Below are positions 33,553 through 43,700 of a stretch of DNA of 64,000 nucleotides, one piece after another. This DNA comes from Achromobacter sp. AONIH1 (GTDB taxonomy: Bacteria > Pseudomonadota > Gammaproteobacteria > Burkholderiales > Burkholderiaceae_B). The stretch covers positions 2,666,001 through 2,730,000 of the forward strand of contig NZ_CP026124.1 of the NCBI RefSeq assembly GCF_002902905.1, given 5' to 3'. The notes below the pieces were generated by a model. It was not told where the DNA came from. It made no database searches and saw only the letters and a list, made by a program, of their open reading frames with translations. The position numbers were made by a program, and so were the translations under genes. Positions within the stretch are counted from its first letter, which is position 1. Each line of letters opens with the position of its first letter.

Positions 33553-35040
33553 TCAGGGTTGCTTCAGCGCGCGCAGCACGCCGGCCAGCTTACGGATGGC
33601 GACTTCCTGTTCGTTCGGCGCATGGGCGGCGAATCCCATCAGGAACCCGGCCTTGTGCCGCGCCGAGGCGTGCAGGCCCGTGAGGCCCAGCAGGTCTATC
33701 CCTTCCCGCCGCGCCGCGTCCAGCGCCTGGCGCTCGGACAGGCCCGGCGCCAGCACGCAGGGCATCTGCATGCCGCCGGCCGGCACGCGCGCCTGCAGCC
33801 AATGCGACAGGTGCCGGTCCACCAGCCGCGCCAGCACGTCGCGCCGTTCGGCGTAGACGGCACGCATGGTGCGCACGTGCGCGCCGAAATGCCCGCCGTC
33901 GATGAAGCGCGCCAGCGTCAGCTGCGGGATCGGCGCGCTGTGCCCGTCCAGCAGCGTGCGCGCCGCCGTCATGGGCGCGACCAGCGCCGCCGGCAGCACC
34001 ATGTAGCCGATGCGCAGGCCGGGAAACAGCGATTTGGTGAAGGTGCCGATATAGATCGTCCGTTCCTGCGGATCCAGGCCCTGCACGCAGGCGGTGGGCT
34101 TGCCGGCGTAGTGGAATTCGCTGTCATAGTCGTCCTCGATGATCCAGGCCTGGCGCCGCCGCGCCCAGTCGATCACCGCCAGCCGGCGTTCCAGCGCCAG
34201 CGTGGCGCCGGTGGGGAACTGGTGCGAGGGCGTCAGATACACGGCCCGCGCCGACAGGGCCGGATCGTCCAGCCGTTCCACCCGCATGCCGTCCGCATCC
34301 AGCGGCACGGGCACGCATTCCAGCCCGGCGGCGGCGAAGGCCTTGCGCGCCCCGTGATAGACCGGATCCTCGATGCAGATCTGCTCGCCGGCGTCCAGCA
34401 GCACCGTGGCGCATAGCGTCAAGGCCTGCTGCGAGCTGGTCAGCACCAGCACGCGCTCGGGCGTGGCGCGCGCGCCGCGTTCCAGGTTGACGTAGTCGGC
34501 GATGGCCCGGCGCAGCGGTTCCATGCCCTGCGGCGGGCTGTGCAGCAGCGCCTGGGCGCCATATTCCTTGAGCACCTGCCGCGTCAGCCGTTCCCAGGTC
34601 GGCAGCGGAAAGCTGCGCGTTTCCGGCACGCCGGGCGCGAAGGCGCGCGGGGCCAGGAATTCGCGCACGCCGCCGTCCTGGAACATGGCGCTGCCGCGCT
34701 GGCTCAGGCGCAGCGCCGCCTTCTGCGGGCTGGCGCGCCGGGCCGCGCCGCGTCCGGGCGCGTACTGCGCCCGCTCGGACACGAAGCTGCCGCTGCCCAC
34801 GCGCCGCAGGATGAAGCCCTCCACATGCAGCTGGCCGTAGGCCGCCTCCACCGTGTCGCGCGACACGCCCAGCGACCGGGCCAGCGCGCGCGAGGCGGGC
34901 AGGGGGCGGCCGGCCTCCAGCGCGCCGTCCAGGATCAGCTGGCGCACGGCCCGGTGGATGCGCGCGTGCAGCGGCAGGGCGCCGTGGGCGGGGTCGCCGA
35001 CCCAGGCTTTGACGGATTCGAGTTGCGCGTGCTTGAACAC
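33553..35040 (-). CDS. MocR/PdxR-type regulator (GntR helix-turn-helix fused to aminotransferase-like domain)
   Basis: A 495-residue fusion regulator. Residues about 20-90 are a GntR winged helix (LPASRALARSLGVSRDTVEAAY, then LRRVGSGSFV). Residues about 120-495 are a type-I PLP-dependent aminotransferase-like sensor domain, with EDDYDSEFHY and the PLP-lysine loop IGTFTKSLFPGLRIGY. MocR proteins bind PLP or an amino-acid adduct and often control the gene opposite them. Here it faces the benE-like transporter gene 114 bp away, and an aminotransferase/SHMT gene pair follows that, both PLP enzymes. That makes a PLP or amino-acid ligand plausible. Confidence 0.92.
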   Translation of the reverse strand: MFKHAQLESVKAWVGDPAHGALPLHARIHRAVRQLILDGALEAGRPLPASRALARSLGVSRDTVEAAYGQLHVEGFILRRVGSGSFVSERAQYAPGRGAARRASPQKAALRLSQRGSAMFQDGGVREFLAPRAFAPGVPETRSFPLPTWERLTRQVLKEYGAQALLHSPPQGMEPLRRAIADYVNLERGARATPERVLVLTSSQQALTLCATVLLDAGEQICIEDPVYHGARKAFAAAGLECVPVPLDADGMRVERLDDPALSARAVYLTPSHQFPTGATLALERRLAVIDWARRRQAWIIEDDYDSEFHYAGKPTACVQGLDPQERTIYIGTFTKSLFPGLRIGYMVLPAALVAPMTAARTLLDGHSAPIPQLTLARFIDGGHFGAHVRTMRAVYAERRDVLARLVDRHLSHWLQARVPAGGMQMPCVLAPGLSERQALDAARREGIDLLGLTGLHASARHKAGFLMGFAAHAPNEQEVAIRKLAGVLRALKQP

Positions 35041-35154
35041 AATTGGTCTGGATCTATGTGAAAAAGTGGTGGGGAACAGCCAGCCATTCCAGGACTATAA
35101 ATCCGGATATCGATTCATGCCGGCTGCGCCGTCTCCAGGAACCCCATTCAGGCC

Positions 35155-36429
35155 ATGTCTTCCGTCCGTCCGCATTCCCCCGCTCGCTGGAGCGATCTCG
35201 CCCACCCCGTCGTCGCCGGGCTGATCTCGGTCATCGTCAACTACGGCGGCACCTTCATCCTGGTGTTCCAGGCCGCCAAGGCTGCCGGCCTGAGCCCGGA
35301 GCTTACGGCCTCCTGGGTCTGGTCGGTCTCGATCGGGGTGGGCGTGACCGGGCTGGTCCTGAGCTGGGCCGCGCGCGAGCCCATCATCACCGCCTGGTCG
35401 ACCCCGGCCGCCGCCTTCCTGGTGACGGCACTGGCCACCACGCCCTACGCCGAGGCGGTGGGCGCCTACCTGGCGTCGGCTGCGGCCTTCGTGCTGCTGG
35501 GCCTGTCGGGCTGGTTCGAGCGCGTGATCCGGCTGATCCCGCCGGGCGTGGCGGCCGGGCTGCTGGCCGGCATCCTGCTGCAATTCGGCATCCAGGCTTT
35601 TGGCGGCGTGAGCGTGGATCCGGCGCTGGCCGGCCTGTTGATCGCGGCCTATGTGATCCTCAAGCGCGTCACCGCGCGCTATGCGGTGGTTGGCATCCTG
35701 GCGCTGGGCCTGGCCTTCCTGCTGTTGCAGCAGCGCGTCGACCTGAGCGGGCTGGAGCTGCGCCTGGCGGCGCCGGTGTTCACGCGGCCCGAGTTCTCGC
35801 TCAACGCCATGCTGAGCGTGGCGCTGCCGCTGTTCCTGATCACGCTGACCGGCCAGTACATGCCCGGCATGCTGGTGCTGCGCAACGACGGCTTCAAGAC
35901 CAGCGCCAATCCCATCGTGACCATTACCGGGCTGGGCTCGCTGCTGATGGCGCCGTTCGGCTCGCACGCCTTCAACATCGCCGCCATCACGGCCGCCATC
36001 TGCACCGGCCGCGAGTCGCACGAGGATCCGTCCAAACGCTGGATCGCCGGCATCGCGGCGGGCGTGTTCTACATCCTGGTGGGCGTGTTCGGGGTCACGC
36101 TGGCGGCGGTCTTCATGGCTTTTCCCGCGACCTTCATCACCACGCTGGCGGGCCTGGCGCTGCTGGGCACCATCGGCGGCAGCCTGGCCGGCGCGCTGGC
36201 CGATCCGAAGACGCGCGAGGCTTCGCTGATCACCTTCCTGGCGGCGGCCGCCAACATCAAGCTGTTCGGCATCGGCGGCGCCTTCTGGGGCCTGTGCATC
36301 GGCCTGCTGGCGCACCTGGCGCTGAACGGCCGGTGGCCGGGCCGCAAGGCGCGGGCCGAAGCGGGGGCCGCCTTGCCTGCGGCCGCGCATCCCGCGCCTG
36401 CCGCCGCCAAACCCGCGCCGGGCCGTTGA
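35155..36429 (+). CDS. benE: BenE-family transporter (benzoate/H+ symporter-like)
   Basis: A 424-residue membrane protein with 11-12 helices. BenE family features are VIVNYGGTFILVFQAA near the start, REPIITAWSTPAAAFLVTAL, RLIPPGVAAGLLAGILLQFG, NPIVTITGLGSLLMAPFGSHAFN and ICTGRESHEDP. The last 30 residues are an Ala/Pro-rich tail. The family name comes from benzoate uptake, but no benzoate-degradation genes lie nearby, and many homologues sit next to MocR regulators. The real substrate may differ here. An argD-like gene starts 66 bp downstream. Confidence 0.88.
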   Translation: MSSVRPHSPARWSDLAHPVVAGLISVIVNYGGTFILVFQAAKAAGLSPELTASWVWSVSIGVGVTGLVLSWAAREPIITAWSTPAAAFLVTALATTPYAEAVGAYLASAAAFVLLGLSGWFERVIRLIPPGVAAGLLAGILLQFGIQAFGGVSVDPALAGLLIAAYVILKRVTARYAVVGILALGLAFLLLQQRVDLSGLELRLAAPVFTRPEFSLNAMLSVALPLFLITLTGQYMPGMLVLRNDGFKTSANPIVTITGLGSLLMAPFGSHAFNIAAITAAICTGRESHEDPSKRWIAGIAAGVFYILVGVFGVTLAAVFMAFPATFITTLAGLALLGTIGGSLAGALADPKTREASLITFLAAAANIKLFGIGGAFWGLCIGLLAHLALNGRWPGRKARAEAGAALPAAAHPAPAAAKPAPGR

Positions 36430-36494
36430 GCGCCCGCCTATCGATCGTCGGCGCGCCACAGGGGCGCGTCGGTTGAAAACTGGAGTTTCCCGAC

Positions 36495-37742
36495 ATGCAG
36501 CAAGCCGCCACGCACCTGATGCGTGCCTATGCCCGTCAACCGGTCACCTTCGCGCGCGGCAGCGGCGCGAGCCTGTGGGACGAGCAGGGGGTGGAATACC
36601 TGGATGCCATCGCCGGCGTGGCGGTGACCAGCCTGGGCCACGGCCATCCCGAGATCGCCGCGGCCATTGCCGAGCAGGCCGCGCTGCTGATGCACACGTC
36701 CAACGTGTTCCGCGTCGAGTGGCAGGAACGGCTGGGCCAGCGCCTGTGCGCGCTGGCCGGAATGGAAAAGGCGTTCTTCTGCAATTCCGGCGCCGAGGCC
36801 AACGAGGCCGCGCTCAAGCTGGCGCGCCTGCACGGCCACCGCCGCCAGGTGGCGCAGCCGCAGATCGTGGTGATGGAGAACGGCTTTCATGGCCGCACGC
36901 TGGCGACCCTGTCGGCCACCGGCAATCCGGCCAAGCAGCAGGGCTTCGAGCCCCTGCTGCCGGGATTCCTGCGGGTGCCGTATGACGATATCGCCGCCGT
37001 GCGCCAGCTGGCGGAACAGCGCGACGACATCGTCGCCGTGCTGCTGGAGCCGGTGCAGGGCGAGGGCGGCATCCGCGTCGCCGGCGCCGATTACTTGCGG
37101 GACTTGCGCGCGCTGTGCGACCGGCATGGCTGGCTGCTGATGCTGGACGAGATCCAGGCCGGCATGGGCCGCACCGGCGCCTGGTTCGGCCATCAGCACG
37201 CGGGCATCGCGCCCGATGTGATGACGCTGGCCAAGGCCCTGGGCAACGGCTTTCCCATCGGCGCCTGCCTGGCGCGCGGGCCGGCCGCTGACCTGTTTTC
37301 GCCAGGCCAGCACGGCTCTACCTTCGGCGGCAATCCGCTGGCCTGCCGCGTGGCCTGCACGGTGCTGGACATCATGGCGCGCGACGGCATGCCGCAACGC
37401 GCCGCCGCGCTGGGCCAGCGCCTGCTGGCCGGGCTGCGGCGGGCGCTGGAAGGTCATCCGCAAGTCGTGGCGGTGCGCGGCCAGGGCCTGATGGCCGGCA
37501 TCGAGCTGGACCGCAATTGCCAGGAACTGGTTGGCCGGGCGCTGGCCGAACAGCGCCTGCTGATCACCGTGACCCGCGAACGCACCATCCGCCTGCTGCC
37601 GCCGCTGGTCTGCGACGAGGCGCAGATCGACGAGATCGTCGCGCGCCTGGCCCGTCTGCTGTCCGGCGACAGCGCCCAAGCCATCACCCCATCGAATGCC
37701 GCCGGCCCTGTCGCCGCCGGCCAGACTGAAACCAGGACCTGA
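36495..37742 (+). CDS. argD: Acetylornithine aminotransferase-like class-III aminotransferase
   Basis: A 415-residue PLP enzyme of the ArgD/ornithine aminotransferase group. Motifs include [75 protein letters not shown] and the PLP lysine in [27 protein letters not shown] is the phosphate-binding loop from the partner subunit. It starts 66 bp after benE with GGAG upstream, and glyA starts four bases after its stop. It could be a paralogue of the biosynthetic argD; its link to the transporter suggests an amino-acid use. The exact amino donor is uncertain. Confidence 0.85.
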   Translation: MQQAATHLMRAYARQPVTFARGSGASLWDEQGVEYLDAIAGVAVTSLGHGHPEIAAAIAEQAALLMHTSNVFRVEWQERLGQRLCALAGMEKAFFCNSGAEANEAALKLARLHGHRRQVAQPQIVVMENGFHGRTLATLSATGNPAKQQGFEPLLPGFLRVPYDDIAAVRQLAEQRDDIVAVLLEPVQGEGGIRVAGADYLRDLRALCDRHGWLLMLDEIQAGMGRTGAWFGHQHAGIAPDVMTLAKALGNGFPIGACLARGPAADLFSPGQHGSTFGGNPLACRVACTVLDIMARDGMPQRAAALGQRLLAGLRRALEGHPQVVAVRGQGLMAGIELDRNCQELVGRALAEQRLLITVTRERTIRLLPPLVCDEAQIDEIVARLARLLSGDSAQAITPSNAAGPVAAGQTETRT

Positions 37743-37746
37743 AGCC

Positions 37747-39021
37747 ATGACCATCGCCTCCCCGACCCTGCAGGATTTCGACCCGGAACTGGCGCAAGCC
37801 ATGCGCGCCGAAGCCATGCGCCAGGAAGACCACGCCGAATTGATCGCCTCCGAGAACTACGCCAGTCCGCTGGTGATGGCGGTGCAGGATTCGGTGTTCA
37901 CCAACAAGTACGCCGAAGGCTATCCGGGCCGCCGCTACTACAGCGGTTGCGAGCACGTGGACGTGGCCGAACGCCTGGCGCTGGAGCGGGTCAAGGCGCT
38001 GTTCGACTGCGATTACGCCAACGTCCAGCCGCATGCCGGCGCCCAGGCCAACGCGGCCGTGTTCCTGGCGCTGACGCGGCCCGGCGATACCGTCATGGGC
38101 ATGAATCTGGCGCAGGGCGGCCACCTGACCCATGGCAATCCGTCCAATTTCTCGGGCCGGCACTATCACATCGTGCCCTACGGCCTGGATCCCGAGACCG
38201 GGCTGATCGACTACGACGAGATGGAGCGCATCGCGCTGCGCACCCGGCCCAGGATGCTGATCGGCGGTTTCTCCGCCTACTCGCGCCACAAGGACTGGGC
38301 GCGCATGCGCGCCATCGCCGATCAGGTCGGCGCGGTGTTCTGGGTGGACATGGCGCACGTGGCCGGACTGGTCGCTGCGGGCGTGTATCCCAGCCCGCTG
38401 CCGCACGCGCACGTGGTCACCAGCACCACGCACAAGACGCTGCGCGGCCCGCGCGGCGGCATCATCCTGGCCCGGGGGCAGGACGAGGACTTCTGCAGGA
38501 AGCTCGATTCCGCCGTCTTCCCCGGCATCCAGGGCGGGCCGCTGATGCATGTGATCGCCGCCAAGGCGGTGGCATTCAAGGAAGCGCTGGCGCCGGCCTT
38601 CAAGGACTACCAGCGCCAGGTGGTGGCCAACGCGCGCGCCATGGCGGCCGTGATCCAGCGACGCGGCTATCGCATCGTGTCCGGCGGCACCGACAACCAC
38701 CTGATGCTGATCGACCTGTCCGACCGGCCCTACACCGGCAAGGACGCGGACGCGGCCTTGAGCGCGGCCCGCATCACGGCGAACAAGAACTCGGTGCCGA
38801 ACGATCCGCGCTCGCCCTTCGTCACCTCGGGCCTGCGCATCGGCACGCCGGCGCTGACCACGCGCGGCTTCGGACAGACCGATTGCGAGATGCTGGCGGG
38901 CTGGCTGTGCGATGTGCTGGACGCGTTGGCGGCGGGCACGCTGGAAAGCGTGTTGGCGCGGGTGGCGGAGCAGGTGACGGCGTTGTGCCGCCGGCATCCG
39001 GTGTATCGGCGGCCGTCGTAG
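37747..39021 (+). CDS. glyA: Serine hydroxymethyltransferase (probable second glyA copy)
   Basis: A 424-residue cytosolic PLP enzyme interconverting serine and glycine with tetrahydrofolate. Landmarks are [64 protein letters not shown] and the PLP lysine in [15 protein letters not shown] chose the ATG at 37747, four bases after the argD-like stop; the longer frame from 37696 would overlap that gene. Pairing with an aminotransferase and a MocR-controlled transporter, rather than nrdR/rib genes, suggests this is the accessory copy. Confidence 0.93.
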   Translation: MTIASPTLQDFDPELAQAMRAEAMRQEDHAELIASENYASPLVMAVQDSVFTNKYAEGYPGRRYYSGCEHVDVAERLALERVKALFDCDYANVQPHAGAQANAAVFLALTRPGDTVMGMNLAQGGHLTHGNPSNFSGRHYHIVPYGLDPETGLIDYDEMERIALRTRPRMLIGGFSAYSRHKDWARMRAIADQVGAVFWVDMAHVAGLVAAGVYPSPLPHAHVVTSTTHKTLRGPRGGIILARGQDEDFCRKLDSAVFPGIQGGPLMHVIAAKAVAFKEALAPAFKDYQRQVVANARAMAAVIQRRGYRIVSGGTDNHLMLIDLSDRPYTGKDADAALSAARITANKNSVPNDPRSPFVTSGLRIGTPALTTRGFGQTDCEMLAGWLCDVLDALAAGTLESVLARVAEQVTALCRRHPVYRRPS

Positions 39022-39107
39022 AATCCCCCGGCCGGTATCGCCGCGGCCGGCCCGTTCTGGTTTCTCGAGCGCGGCCCTGTCTTTCGCACGCAAGGTTGCG
39101 CCCGCCC

Positions 39108-39542
39108 ATGACGACTTCCCCGCAGATATCCATCACCTTCGACGGCCTGGACGCCGGGCAGCAGCAGGCGGTGACGCGCTTCATGCAGGCCGCGGCGCAA
39201 GCCTTCGAAGACAAGAATCCCCATGCGCTGGCAGCCATGCAGCACGCGGGCGCGTCCGAGTCGGGCCAGCGCAACACCTTCGACTACAACCAGGGGCTCA
39301 TGGAGGGCGGCGACCGCATCGTCTCGTGGTCGGCCAGCCCGTACAAGGAACCGCGCTGGTCGATCATGAAGCTCTACCAGCATCACCCGGAACCCACCGT
39401 CTGGGTGCTCGTGATGCTGGATGACGGGCGCAGGCAGACCGAGTACTGCTTCGCGCTCGCGCCGACCGAGGACGGCGGCCTCAAGTCCTGCTACTACATC
39501 GACCGCGTGAAGAAGAAACCAGGCCGCAAGAAGGGGCTATAG
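39108..39542 (+). CDS. Conserved-looking hypothetical protein
   Basis: A 144-residue soluble protein that I do not recognise. It begins ISITFDGLDAGQQQAVTRFM, continues through an acidic helical part (QAFEDKNPHALAAMQHAG) and a predicted beta-rich half (RIVSWSASPYKEPRWSIMKL, then TVWVLVMLDDGRRQTEY), and ends with a basic tail KKKPGRKKGL. There is no signal peptide or membrane span. Codon use matches its neighbours. It lies 87 bp after glyA and may share its transcript. The downstream 96 bp are AT-rich and contain the promoter of RND system 2. Confidence 0.75.
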   Translation: MTTSPQISITFDGLDAGQQQAVTRFMQAAAQAFEDKNPHALAAMQHAGASESGQRNTFDYNQGLMEGGDRIVSWSASPYKEPRWSIMKLYQHHPEPTVWVLVMLDDGRRQTEYCFALAPTEDGGLKSCYYIDRVKKKPGRKKGL

Positions 39543-39575
39543 CTTTTTGCTAACCTCAACATTACTTAAGCTATT

Positions 39576-39604
39576 TTGACTTGTCCCAGGCTTTCGCAGA
39601 TTAT
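39576..39604 (+). promoter_or_regulatory. Candidate sigma-70 promoter of RND system 2
   Basis: TTGACT (39576-39581) and GATTAT (39599-39604) are spaced by 17 bases, in an AT-rich stretch 35-60 bp before the adaptor ATG. The -10 element overlaps the palindrome at 39601-39624. Confidence 0.55.
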
Positions 39605-39624
39605 CAAAGCACACTCTTTGATAA
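39601..39624. promoter_or_regulatory. Perfect 9-bp inverted repeat (operator) over the RND2 promoter
   Basis: TTATCAAAG and CTTTGATAA are exact complements separated by the six bases CACACT. The dyad covers the -10 region and start site of the candidate promoter, where a bound repressor would block transcription. No classical repressor gene is divergent here, so the regulator is either the SufR-like protein encoded at 45443-46102 or encoded elsewhere. Confidence 0.7.
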
Positions 39625-39638
39625 ATGGCGAGAGCATC

Positions 39639-40766
39639 ATGACGGTGAAAGCAGGAGCATGGGCCGCGGGCGTATGCGTGCTGGCGGCAGCGATAGGGAC
39701 GGGGCTGTACTGGAAGTACGGCGGAGGCGGAAACAAGGGCGGCTGGGCCATGGCGCCCGCCAAGGTGGCGGTGGCGCCGGCCGTGCAGGCCGATTTCCCG
39801 GTGTCGCTCAGCGGCATCGGCTCGCTGGAGGCGACGCGCCAGGTGCAGGTGCCGGCCGAAGTGGACGGCCGGGTGGCGCAGATCCTGTTCAATCCGGGCG
39901 AATCCGCGCGTGCCGGCCAGTTGCTGGTGCAGCTGAACGACGCGCCCGAGCAGGGCGAGCTGGCCCGGCTGCAGGCGCAGGTGAAGAACGCCCGTGCGCA
40001 GCTGGACCGCAGCCGCCGGCTGCTGCCCCTGCAGGCGGCGACCCGCGAGCAGCTGGACCAGGCCCAGGCCGACTATGACCAGGCCCAGGGCGATCTCAGG
40101 CGCGTGCAGGCGCAGATCGAGCAGAAGCGCATCAAGGCGCCGTTCGACGGCGTGCTGGGCGTGCGCCGCGTCAACCTGGGCCAATTCGCCAGGGCCGGCG
40201 ATCCGCTGGTGTCGCTGACCAACACATCCACCATGTACGCCAACCTGACCCTGCCGGAGCAGGCGCTGGGCGCGCTGCGTCCGGGGCAGAGCGTCAGGGT
40301 GACGGTGGACGCGCATCCGGGCCGCGCCTTCACGGGCAAGGTCACCACCATCGAGCCGCAGGTCGATCCGGGCACGCGCACTGTGCGCGTGCAGGCCACG
40401 CTGGACAACGCCGACGGCGCGCTCGCCGCCGGCATGTACGCGCAGGGACAGGTCAACCTGCCCGCGCGGCCAGGCGTGATCACCGTGCCCGAGACGGCCG
40501 TCAGCTACTCCGCCTACGGCAATTCGGTCTATGTGGTGAATCCGGCGCAGGAGGGCAAGGGCCTGACGGTGCGCCAGGCCTACGTCAAGACCGCCGAGCG
40601 CATGCAGGGCCGCGTGGTCGTCAGCGAAGGCTTGCAGGCCGGCGACCGCGTCGTTACGTCGGGCCAGTTGCGCCTGCACAACGGCGCGGCGGTCGAGCTG
40701 AGCGAGCAGGACACGGTGGCGCTGGACGCCGCCGCGCCGGCCCAGGCCGTGGCTCAGGCCCAGTAG
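39639..40766 (+). CDS. RND periplasmic adaptor, system 2
   Basis: A 375-residue membrane-fusion protein anchored by an N-terminal hydrophobic segment (AAGVCVLAAAIGTGLYW) rather than a lipobox. Domain order is a lipoyl half (QVPAEVDGRVAQILFNPGESA), a coiled-coil hairpin (about 95-165, LARLQAQVKNARAQLDRSRR), the second lipoyl half (IKAPFDGVLGVRRVNLGQF), a beta-barrel and a C-terminal domain. I chose the ATG at 39639; upstream candidates at 39576 would overlap the promoter. The permease gene starts 13 bp after its stop. It belongs to the MexH/MdtA-like type of adaptor. Confidence 0.92.
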   Translation: MTVKAGAWAAGVCVLAAAIGTGLYWKYGGGGNKGGWAMAPAKVAVAPAVQADFPVSLSGIGSLEATRQVQVPAEVDGRVAQILFNPGESARAGQLLVQLNDAPEQGELARLQAQVKNARAQLDRSRRLLPLQAATREQLDQAQADYDQAQGDLRRVQAQIEQKRIKAPFDGVLGVRRVNLGQFARAGDPLVSLTNTSTMYANLTLPEQALGALRPGQSVRVTVDAHPGRAFTGKVTTIEPQVDPGTRTVRVQATLDNADGALAAGMYAQGQVNLPARPGVITVPETAVSYSAYGNSVYVVNPAQEGKGLTVRQAYVKTAERMQGRVVVSEGLQAGDRVVTSGQLRLHNGAAVELSEQDTVALDAAAPAQAVAQAQ

Positions 40767-40779
40767 CGCGGAGGCCGAC

Positions 40780-43700
40780 ATGAGATTCACCGATCTGTTC
40801 GTGCGCCGGCCTGTGCTGGCGCTGGTGGTCAGCACCCTGATCCTGCTGCTGGGCCTGCGCGCCCTGAGCGGACTGCCGGTGCGCCAGTATCCGCTGACCG
40901 AAAGCACCACCATCACCGTCACCACCGAATACCCCGGCGCCTCGCCGGACCTGATGCAGGGCTTCGTCACGCAGCCGATCGCGCAGTCCGTGGCCACCGT
41001 GGAGGGCATCGACTATCTGTCGTCCTCGTCCACGCAGGGCCGCAGCGTGATCACGGTCCGCATGAAGCTGAACGCCGATTCCAACAAAGCCATGACCGAG
41101 GTGATGGCCAAGGTCAACGAGGTCAAGTACCGCCTGCCGCGCGACGCATACGACCCGGTGCTGGTCAAGTCGTCCGGCGAGGCGACGGCGGTGGCCTACG
41201 TGGGCTTTTCCAGCTCGACGCTGTCGCTGGCCGCGCTGACCGATTACCTGTCGCGCGTGGTGCAGCCGCAGTTTTCTTCCATCGACGGCGTGGCCAGCGT
41301 GCAGCTGTACGGCGGCCAGAAGCTGGCCATGCGCGTGTGGCTGGACCCGAACCGCATGGCCGCGCGCGGCATCTCGGCCGGCCAGCTGGCCGACGCGCTG
41401 CGCGCCAACAACGTGCAGGCCGCGCCCGGGCAGGCCAAGGGCCTGTACGTGGTGTCCAACATTCAGGTCAACACCGACCTGGTCAACGTGGCCGAATTCC
41501 GCGACATGGTGGTCAAGCGCGAGGGCGACGCCATCGTGCGCCTGGGCGACGTGGCCACGGTTGAGCTGGGGGCGGCCTCGACCGATTCCAGCGGCCTGCT
41601 GGACGGCGAGCGCGCCGTGTACTTCGGCCTGAACGCCACGCCCGTCGGCAACCCGCTGGTGATCGTCAAGCGGCTCAACGAGCTGCTGCCCGGCATCAAG
41701 CAGAACCTGCCGCCCGGCACCCAGGTGCAGGTGCCGTTCGAGCTGGCGCGCTTCATCAGCGCGTCCATCGACGGCGTGATTCACACGCTGATGGAAGCCA
41801 TCATCATCGTGGTGGCGGTGATCTTCCTGTGCCTGGGCTCGCTGCGCGCGGTGCTGATCCCGGTGGTGACGATCCCGCTGTCCATGCTGGGCGGGGCGGC
41901 CATCATGGCGCTGTTCGGCTTCAGCGTGAACCTGCTGACGCTGCTTGCCATGGTGCTGGCCATCGGCCTGGTGGTGGACGACGCCATCGTGGTGGTCGAG
42001 AACGTGCACCGGCATATCGAGGAAGGCAAGTCGCCGGTGCGCGCGGCGCTGATCGGCGCGCGCGAGGTGGCCGGGCCGGTGATCGCCATGACCATCACGC
42101 TGGCGGCCGTGTACGCGCCCATCGGGCTGATGGGCGGGCTGACCGGCTCGCTGTTCAAGGAGTTCGCCTTCACGCTGGCGGGGGCGGTGGTGGTGTCGGG
42201 CGTGATCGCGCTGACGCTGTCGCCGGTGATGAGTTCGTTCCTGCTCAACAGCAAGGTGTCCGAGGGCCGCATGGCGCATCTGGCCGAAGGCTTCTTCGGC
42301 CGGCTGGGCGACGCCTACGGCCGCATGCTGGACGTGTCGCTGCATCACCGCTGGGTCACTGGCCTGGTGGCGGTGGTGGTGCTGGCCAGCCTGCCGTTCC
42401 TGTACAACGCGGCTCAGCGCGAGCTGGCGCCGATCGAGGACCAGTCCACCGTGCTGACCGCGGTCAAGTCGCCGCAGCAGGCCAACATCGACTACGTGGA
42501 GAAGTTCGGCAAGAAGTGGGACGACGTCATGGCGACGTTGCCCGAGCAGCGCGGCCGCTGGCTGATCAACGGCTCGGACGGCGTATCCAACAGCATCGGC
42601 GGCGTCGACCTGGTGCAATGGGATCAGCGCCACCGCTCGGCCAACGCCATCCAGGCCGACATGCAGTCCATGGTCAACCAGGTCGAAGGCAGCAACATCT
42701 TCGCCTTCCAGCTGCCGCCGCTGCCGGGCTCGACCGGCGGCCTGCCGGTGCAGATGGTGGTGATGAGCGCCGCCGACTATCCGGTGGTCTACGAGGCCAT
42801 GGAAGGGCTGAAGAAGGCGGCCCGCGCCAGCGGCCTGTTCATGGTGGTGGACAGCGACCTTAACTACAACAACCCGGTGGTGCAGCTGAGGGTCGACCGT
42901 TCCAAGGCCAACAGCCTGGGCGTGACCATGAAGGACATCGGCGACACGCTGGCCGTGCTGGTGGGCGAGAACTACATCAACCGCTTCGGCATGGACGGCC
43001 GCTCGTATGACGTGATCCCGCAGAGCCTGCGCGAGCAGCGCATTTCGCCGGAGGCGCTGGCGCGCTACTACGTCAAGAGCGCCAGCGGCGCGCAGGTGCC
43101 GTTGTCGAATATGGTGTCGGTGTCGATGGGCGTGGAGCCCAACAAGCTGACCCAGTTCAACCAGCTCAACGCTGCCACCTTCCAGGCCATTCCCATGCCG
43201 GGCGTGACCATGGGCGACGCGGTGCAGTTCCTGACCAGGGAAGCGCGCAACCTGCCGGCCGGCTTCAGCTATGACTGGCAATCGGACGCGCGCCAGTTCA
43301 GCCAGGAAGGCTCGGCGCTGATGATCACCTTCATCTTCGCCATCATCGTGATCTACCTGGTGCTGGCCGCGCAGTACGAAAGCCTGCGCGATCCCTTCAT
43401 CATCCTGGTGAGCGTGCCCATGTCCATCTGCGGCGCGCTGATCCCGCTGGCGATGGGCATGGCCACCATCAACATCTATACGCAGATCGGGCTGGTGACG
43501 CTGATCGGCCTGATCAGCAAGCACGGCATCCTGATGGTGGAGTTCGCCAATGAAATGCAGATCAGCCACAACCTGGACCGGCGCGGCGCGATGGAACAGG
43601 CGGCCCGCATCCGGCTGCGTCCCATCCTGATGACGACCGCCGCCATGGTGGTGGGGCTGATCCCGCTGCTGTTCGCCACCGGCGCCGGCGCGCACAGCCG

